A stretch of 64,000 nucleotides of DNA from Dromaius novaehollandiae (taxonomy: Eukaryota > Chordata > Aves > Casuariiformes > Dromaiidae): positions 20,542,501 to 20,606,500 of the forward strand of contig NC_088113.1 in NCBI RefSeq assembly GCF_036370855.1, written 5' to 3'. Under the pieces are notes generated by a model. That model saw only the letters and a list, made by a program, of their open reading frames with translations. It made no database searches and was not told the origin of the DNA. Below are positions 58,500-64,000 of the stretch, piece after piece (within the stretch, counting starts at the first letter, position 1; every line of letters begins with the position of its first letter). Made by a program: the position numbers and the translations under genes.

Positions 58500-59188
58500 C
58501 CGTGGGCTCCCGAGCGAGCGTGCCGCAGCGGCACGGGAAGGCGGTGGCCAGGCAGCGCTGCGGGGCGCAGAGGCGCTCGGAAAATCCCAGTCAGGCGGGA
58601 GCCGGGGAGAGCGAGGGCGGCTGCACGGCTGCCGCGGAGCTGCCGGGGCCGAGCCGGCGCAGGGAGCCGGACGCCGCGGTGGGCTCCCCCCGGGCGCCGC
58701 CGGAGCCGGGGGGCCGGCACGGCAGAGGGGGGCCGAGCCGGCGGGGCTGGCGCGGGCGGGGTTACCCGCCTGGCTCCACCCCCCCAAATCGCAGGGGGCT
58801 TCGCCGGGACCCCGGCGCCGGGATGGCACCGGCACAGTCAGCGGCAGCGGGACACGGCGCGTTTCGCAGCCCGGGGCTCCCCGCCGGGGCTCCGGCCGAC
58901 TCGCCTGCACGTCGCCCCGCTGCTGCTGCGGGGTTTTTTTACCATCACTATTTTCGAAGCGGGGGGGCGGGTGAGGAGGGGGGCTGGCATCGATAAAAAG
59001 GCAGAGCCTCCGGAGCAGCCGGCACTTCCCGGCCACCATGCGAGCACCCCTGGCCTGAGCCGCCGCCTCCGGGGTCTGCGGTCCGCGCTGCCGGCGGCGG
59101 GATGCTGTGAGCCCTGCGCCCCGCTCCCGCTCCCCCCGGCCGCCCGCGCGGTCTGACTGCCGCCCCGTCCGAAATCGCTCCTGCCCAG
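58500..59188 (+). promoter_or_regulatory. RSPO4 CpG island and 5'UTR
   Basis: CpG-dense sequence leading into the RSPO4 start codon, with a short T-rich interruption near 58.93 kb. The transcription start site is not visible, and no convincing upstream intron was found. Confidence 0.5.
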
Positions 59189-62100
59189 ATGCAGGGGATC
59201 ATCTGCCTGCTGCTGTTATTCTTCAACGCCGTGGAAATGCTCGCGCAGAGCCAGCGGAAGAAGCAAGGTAGGACGCGTGCAGTGGCAGCGGCATCACCCC
59301 GGGCAGCGCAGAGCAGCCGGGCAGCTGCGGAGACCGGCCGCTCTTCCCCACACCGGGAAAAGCAGAGCACCGTGGCAGTGGCATTACCTGCTCGGTCTTG
59401 TCCCTTGTCCCCCGCGGTCTGGTGGGGACGTGGCACGCGGAGCAGCCGTGCGAGCGCCGCGGGAGCAGGGGGCATTTGGGGTAGTGCAGGACGGGCCGTT
59501 TTCCCAATATTTCAATTCTCTGCTTGATGCATTAAGCGCAGGGGAAGGAAGGCGGCGGGATGCCCGCAGCGCTGCCCGTTCCCCTGCCCCGTGCTCCCCG
59601 CAGCGGGACAGCTCAGAGCCCCCCGGCCCCCCGCGTGCCCCGGCCCGCCGTGGAAGCCAAGTCCACCTCTGGCGTTTCCCCTCTCGGCTGCCTTCGAGGG
59701 TGCTCGGTTTGTGCTTTTTTGGCTCTTCTTAGCCCATCCTTTCGCTGCGGCTGGCTGGACGGAGCAGAGGCTCTCCTGCCCGGCTGGGGCGGGCGCCGGG
59801 CGCTGCCCGCAGTGCAACCCGCTCTGCCCTGCCGGCGGGCCGTGGGACGGGGGCTTCTGCCCCACGGCAGGGCCGGCTGAGCACGGTGGGCTCGTGGCAC
59901 CCGGCCCGCGGCAGGCTGCGAGGCTGGGGCCGATGCTCGGCCGTGCATCAGGAGCAGCTTGGTTTTGCATCCGGCTTGCACCGGGATGGCACAGGGCTCC
60001 GTGGGAAAGGGCTCCGTGGAGGCCGGGCAGCTCTCGCTGGCCGGTGCGGGCTGGTGCAAGACGTGGGGGGCACCGTGCTGTGCCCCCGGTGCAATCCGGT
60101 CGTCCCCGGGGAGGTGCCCCGCGCCGCAGAGGGGTCCTGCAGCAGCAGCAGTGCTGCCCCATCCCTCCCCGCCGCCACTGCATCTCCCCATCCGCTCCGC
60201 TCCGGCCGGGAGCATCCCGAAACGCGGCGCTGCCCCAGCAGCGAGGGCTTCGCGCGGCGCCGGCGGCAGCGAGAGGGTGTTTGGGGAAGCCCTGCTGAGC
60301 CCTTCCCGGCTCCAGCGGCACCGGGCAGCCAAGCTAGAAAGAATCAGCAAAAGGAATTAGGGAAGGGAAAGACGCTCGTAAATCCCTTGGTCTCCAGGGA
60401 AGCTGCTCCAGCTGCAGCCAGGAACACAAATGCTGTCAGCGTTTGGTAAATATGGAACGGACACCATAACAACTTAATGGATCCAAGGTGCGTCCGTAGC
60501 GGGCGCCCGGAGCCGGCAGCCGCCGCCAGCGCTCCCAGCCGTGGCAGCCGCCTCGCGTCCCGGCGCGGTGCCGTCCCAGAAAGGTCCGCGCCCGTCCCCC
60601 GGCGTTTCGGGGCTCCTCGCTGCCCACGGGCTGGCAGCAGCCACCTAGCTTCACCACCCGCTTCCTTTGCAAATGCCTCGTTTAGGGTTTTTTTTTAAAG
60701 CTCCGAGCGATTTTGCTCCTGAAAGCAGCTGAGCCTGCTGCAGCGGGGACTTTGCAAGCTGCCTGTCCGTCTGCGAGCACCCGCTCGCTCCCTCCGCCTG
60801 CCGCCGCACAGCTCGGGCGTGCGGGACCCCCGCGAGCCCCAGGCTCCGGCCCGGCGCTGCCAGCTGCGGGCTGCAACCCCAGGGCCACACATCAGCCTCC
60901 GGCCTCACCAACCGCAGCCCCGGGATGCTGCTCTGCCCAGCTCAGCCTCCTCCTTCGGCCTTCGTTAGGTGCAAAAGAGCATCCTAACGCGGCAATGCTA
61001 ATGCACCCCTGCGCCCCGGCGCTGGCACCGCCTGCACAGCGAGCCGTGCAAAGGCAGCGGGTGCAGCGCGGGTGTCCACTGCCCGCGGGGCAGCGGGGCA
61101 GCTTGCTCCGGGGATGCCGGCGGTGCTGGGCACGCAGAGAGACCGCGGCCGTGCGGGTGGGCAGGGGGCCGGCGACAGCAGCCAGCCCGGCGTTAGCACA
61201 GCTGCCGGCTCGGCTGCCCGGCTCCCGGGCGCCCGGCTCCAGCAGCAGCAGCCCCGAGGCGCTGCAAAGCCTGGGTGCACGGCGCGGGCGGCCGGGGGGG
61301 CAGCGCTGCCGCCGCCGGGCGATGAGGCCGGTCTTCGCGGCCGGCCGCAGCCCCTCTCCCCTCTGCTTGCCTCCCGCAGCGAGCGCGGGCTCGCTGGAGA
61401 ACTGCACCGGCTGCGTGCTGTGCTCGGAGGACAACGGCTGCGTCGCCTGCCACCCCCGGCTCTTCCTGCTCATCCGGCGGGACGGCATCCGCCAGTACGG
61501 CGTGTGCGTCCACACCTGCCCCCCCGGCTACTTCGGCGCCCGAGGCCTCGAGCTCAACAGATGCACCAGTACGTGGCCGGGACGCGTCCCCCCCGCCGCG
61601 CCCGCCCGGGGCCGTCCCGCGGGACACGGGGCGCCGCCCGCTCACCGGCCCTTGCCCCCGCAGGGTGCCGGTCGCCCAGCTGCGAGAGCTGCTTCAGCAG
61701 GGACTTCTGCATGAGATGCAAAGAGAAGTTTTACTTGCACAAAGGCCAGTGCTTGCGGCAGTGCCCGCCCGGCACCGCCGCCCGGCCCGGCGCCCGCGAG
61801 TGCCAAGGTAAGCGGTGCCTCCTCCCCCCCCCCGAAATGCGGGCCACCGCAGCCCCGCTGCCCACAGAGCCGTGCACACCGGGGCCCTGGGGTGCCGGGG
61901 AGGGCCACAGCTGCGAGCGGGACTGGGAGAGCCGGGCGCACGAGGGGATGGGCACCGCCGCGGTGGATGCTGCCTGCCCCGAGCTGCTGCAGACGGGGAG
62001 GTGCCGCGGGAGGAAGCACCGCCCGGGAGGTGAGCGCGGCCCATGGGGCTGCCGCTGGCCCCGGCACCCGTGTCTCAGCCCCGAAGCATCGTGAGGCGGC

Positions 62101-63804
62101 GGCTCCTCTGCAGCTCTGCGGAAAGCTGCCTCTGCGGGCACGTGTGCGGAGCAGCCCCGGTGCAGGCGCCGAGCCGCCCGGTCCTGCTGCGCCGTGCTGT
62201 GCTGCGCCATACTGCGCCATGCTATGTTGCACCGTGCTGCGCCGTGCTATGTTGCACCGTGCTGCGCCGTGCTGTGCCGTGCTGCACCATGCTGCACCAT
62301 GCTGCACCGTGCCATGCCGTGCCGTGCTGCACCGTGCCATGCCGTGCTGCACCGTGCCATGCCGTGCCGTGCTGCACCGTGCTGCACTGTGCCGTACCAT
62401 GCTGCACCATGCCATGCCGTGCTGCACCATGCTGCACCGTGCCATGCCATGCCGTGCCGTGCCGTGCTGCACCGTGCTGTGCTGTGCTGCACCGTGGGGT
62501 GGCAAGGCGCCTGGGGAGGGCTCGGCGCAGCGCCCGGCCCCGCTCAGCCCTGCCTGCTCCGGGAGCGGGGCCGGGCCTCCGGTGCCTGGCGCTCCCTGCG
62601 TCGGCGGCAGCTTTCGGGGCTGGTCCGATTCGGAGCTAAGCTAGGATGAGTGTGAGCATGGTGCCTCGCTCGTGTCCCGGGGCTCCCGCGCTGCCTCCTT
62701 CGGCAACGCGCCTGCAGAGCGGTGCTGGCACCCCCCGCCGCAGCGGGACGCGGCACCACGGCTGCCCCACGGGCACCCGTGCTGCCGTGCTGCCGCTTTC
62801 CTCCCTGCCGCCGTAAACAGGGCGCTTGGAGATCCCGGGGGGGGGGAAGGCACAAAATCCCGGTGTCCCCAAAGCACCTGGAGGGCGAACACAGAGCTAG
62901 GGAGCATCGGCAGGGGGGTTTCCGCGGGTCGCCCCGGGCCCCCAGCCCCATTCACAATGGCCGAAGTCATTTTTGGATGCGACTGGCCGGACCGAAGCTG
63001 CTTTAACAAATCTCCGCTGCGGAGCTGGCGGAAAGGCAGCGTGCACGCGATCCCTGGGAAGGGACGGCAGCCGGCGGCCTCGGCGCGGGGCTCGGCGGCT
63101 TGGAGCTGCGGTTCGCTGTGCAAAAGCACGCGTCGGAGGAGGCGACGGGAGAGGGCGAACGCGGGCAGGGAGCGACGGGCGCAGCGAGGGGGGAGCGCGA
63201 GGCAGCCCGGGGCAGACGGCGAGCGGGGGAGAGGGAGCAGGCGGGGGGGACGGCGAGGAGAGGCTGCGCGGGGGCTGCAAAGGGGGCCGGGAGGGCTCCT
63301 GCATCGGAGCATCGCCAGCCAGAGATAACCCCGCTGCCGACAGCGGGTAGGGCCTGGTTTCCCCTCCGCCTCGAGCCGTAACTCGCAGCCTTGGGGACGA
63401 GGTGTCATCGATTTGGGGGAAATTCCCGTCCTCCCTGGCTGGATGCAGCAAGCCTGGAGCCGGCGCCCAAGGAGCGGCTGCTCCGGTGCCCCGTGGCATT
63501 GCGCCCGGCTCCCGCCGCGCAGCCGGAGCGAGCCGCGTCCGCCGTGGGTGGCAGCTGCCTGGGAGACCGGAGCAGCCAGCAGACCCGGCGGGGAGAGCTG
63601 GGAGCCCTCGGAGAGGCCCGGTGCGGTCGGAGCGTGCGGGATGCTGGCCGCTCCGTGCTGCTTCCCGGGCGGGCGGCGGGATGCCAGCGGCCGCCACGCC
63701 GCCAGCCTCTGCTCTTCTGCTCTATTCCAGAGAAAGCCGAACCCAAAAACAAAGGCAAAAAGCAGCAGAAGAAGCAGAAGACAGACTCGCCGGCGGGCAC
63801 CTAG
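59189..63804 (+). CDS. RSPO4: R-spondin 4, complete, 5 coding exons, reduced TSP1 domain
   Basis: A secreted Wnt agonist that bridges LGR4-6 to ZNRF3/RNF43 and so spares Frizzled; in human, RSPO4 loss causes anonychia. Exons: 59189-59267, 61380-61568, 61664-61807, 61868-62029, 63731-63804; phases agree; 215 aa (human 234). The signal peptide is MQGIICLLLLFFNAVEMLA. Furin-like repeat 1 carries NCTGCVLCSEDNGC and IRRDGIRQYGVC, keeping the Arg and Gln equivalent to RSPO1 R66/Q71 for ZNRF3. Furin-like repeat 2 carries CESCFSRDFCMRC with both LGR-binding Phe. Exon 4 (residues 138-191) is the TSP1 domain: CTPGPWG is present, but the expected WSPC is missing and only four Cys remain (140, 153, 174, 183). 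The C terminus is a short basic tail (KAEPKNKGKKQQKKQK). Introns 2 and 3 are only 95 and 60 nt. Exon 4 is the least certain exon, but its splice sites and phase fit. Confidence 0.95.
59268..61379 (+). other. RSPO4 intron 1
   Basis: 2112 nt of GC-rich sequence between the signal-peptide exon and the first furin-like exon. Acceptor TTGCCTCCCGCAG. I see no additional exon or recognisable repeat. Confidence 0.8.
62190..62495. repeat. GTGCTGCACC / GTGCCATGCC minisatellite in RSPO4 intron 4
   Basis: About 30 tandem copies of 5- and 10-bp units: GTGCTGCACC, ATGCTGCACC, GTGCCATGCC, GTGCCGTGCT. It begins about 160 bp after the exon 4 donor. It shares its decamer core with the arrays at 6.8 kb and, in reverse complement, 50.7 kb. 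Confidence 0.93.
62500..63730 (+). other. RSPO4 intron 4, right part
   Basis: GC-rich intron sequence up to the acceptor TCTATTCCAG before the last exon. A patch at 62.95-63.01 kb (CACAATGGCCGAAGTCATTT) is less GC-rich. No exon recognised; the long minus-strand open frame here has no family resemblance. Confidence 0.6.
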
Positions 63805-64000
63805 CGAGCCCCGGCCCGGCTCCCCACGGCGCCGGCCCCCCGGCCCGGCCGGCATCGCCCCTCTTCCCCAGCACAGGGAATTGCACAACTGCCTTCCCCC
63901 TCCCCCTGCTTCCGAGAGGATTTATGGCCTGTAAAACATTTCCTTCTCGCTAAAGTCCAACTCGCAGCGTCCGCAGCAGCGCCGGGGGCCGGAGCGGGGG
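63805..64000 (+). other. RSPO4 3'UTR, cut by the window end
   Basis: Sequence after the TAG at 63802-63804. No poly(A) signal appears before the end of the window, so the 3' end lies beyond it. Confidence 0.7.

Noticed and set aside
56971-58996. 667- and 547-codon open frames with 11-residue repeats
   Set aside because: Explained by a 33-bp minisatellite, which keeps three registers open; kept only as a low-probability coding idea in the findings.
62641-63888. 415-codon minus-strand frame opposite the RSPO4 last intron and exon
   Set aside because: Shadow of GC-rich sequence, no recognisable domain.
1-64000. tRNA, rRNA or other structured RNA genes and retroviral copies
   Set aside because: No A/B box pairs, rRNA cores or recognisable retroviral protein motifs seen on either strand; small RNA genes cannot be excluded by eye.

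Overview
This window is nuclear DNA from a vertebrate, most likely a bird. The evidence is compact spliced genes with vertebrate exon structure, one degraded CR1-type LINE 3' end as the only interspersed repeat I can recognise, very GC-rich sequence with CpG islands, and many minisatellites. Five genes were found by reading exons and checking splice phases. Together they match the order I remember for human 20p13, turned around: SNPH (-), RAD21L1 (-), TMEM74B (+), PSMF1 (-), RSPO4 (+). Human C20orf202, which I remember between RAD21L1 and TMEM74B, was not found.

Layout. Positions 1-9.7 kb hold the 5' part of SNPH (two coding exons; the rest lies left of the window), a 20-bp minisatellite carrying E-boxes, and a CpG island that is a candidate SNPH promoter. 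Positions 9.7-27.4 kb are an AT-rich block that contains all thirteen coding exons of RAD21L1, a germline cohesin kleisin of 568 aa whose exon phases close without a gap. Positions 27.5-28.4 kb are a minisatellite in the RAD21L1 5' leader region. Positions 28.5-33.8 kb hold the TMEM74B CpG island, a single-exon CDS of 156 aa and a repeat-rich 3' region. Positions 36.2-44.4 kb are PSMF1 (PI31 proteasome regulator, seven exons, 271 aa). Its ATG lies just inside an array of about seven near-identical 142-bp repeats, and its first intron has no stop in frame. Positions 45.6-57.4 kb are intergenic with small minisatellites and a few AT-rich patches that could be conserved noncoding elements. Positions 57.4-64 kb hold a 33-bp higher-order minisatellite, then RSPO4 (five coding exons, 215 aa, complete) with two extremely short introns and a reduced thrombospondin type 1 domain.

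The genes are unrelated in function: presynaptic mitochondrial anchoring, meiotic cohesin, a small membrane protein, proteasome regulation and Wnt potentiation. They are neighbours by conserved synteny, not as a pathway. I found no new multi-gene system, no CRISPR array, no tRNA or rRNA gene and no recognisable retroviral copy. The points most worth a second look are the stopless PSMF1 intron 1, the paired cysteine loss in RSPO4, the altered proteasome-binding C terminus of PSMF1, the lost second separase site in RAD21L1, and the large recently homogenised repeats at promoters. Nearly all long open frames here come from GC-rich sequence or repeats and are not genes.
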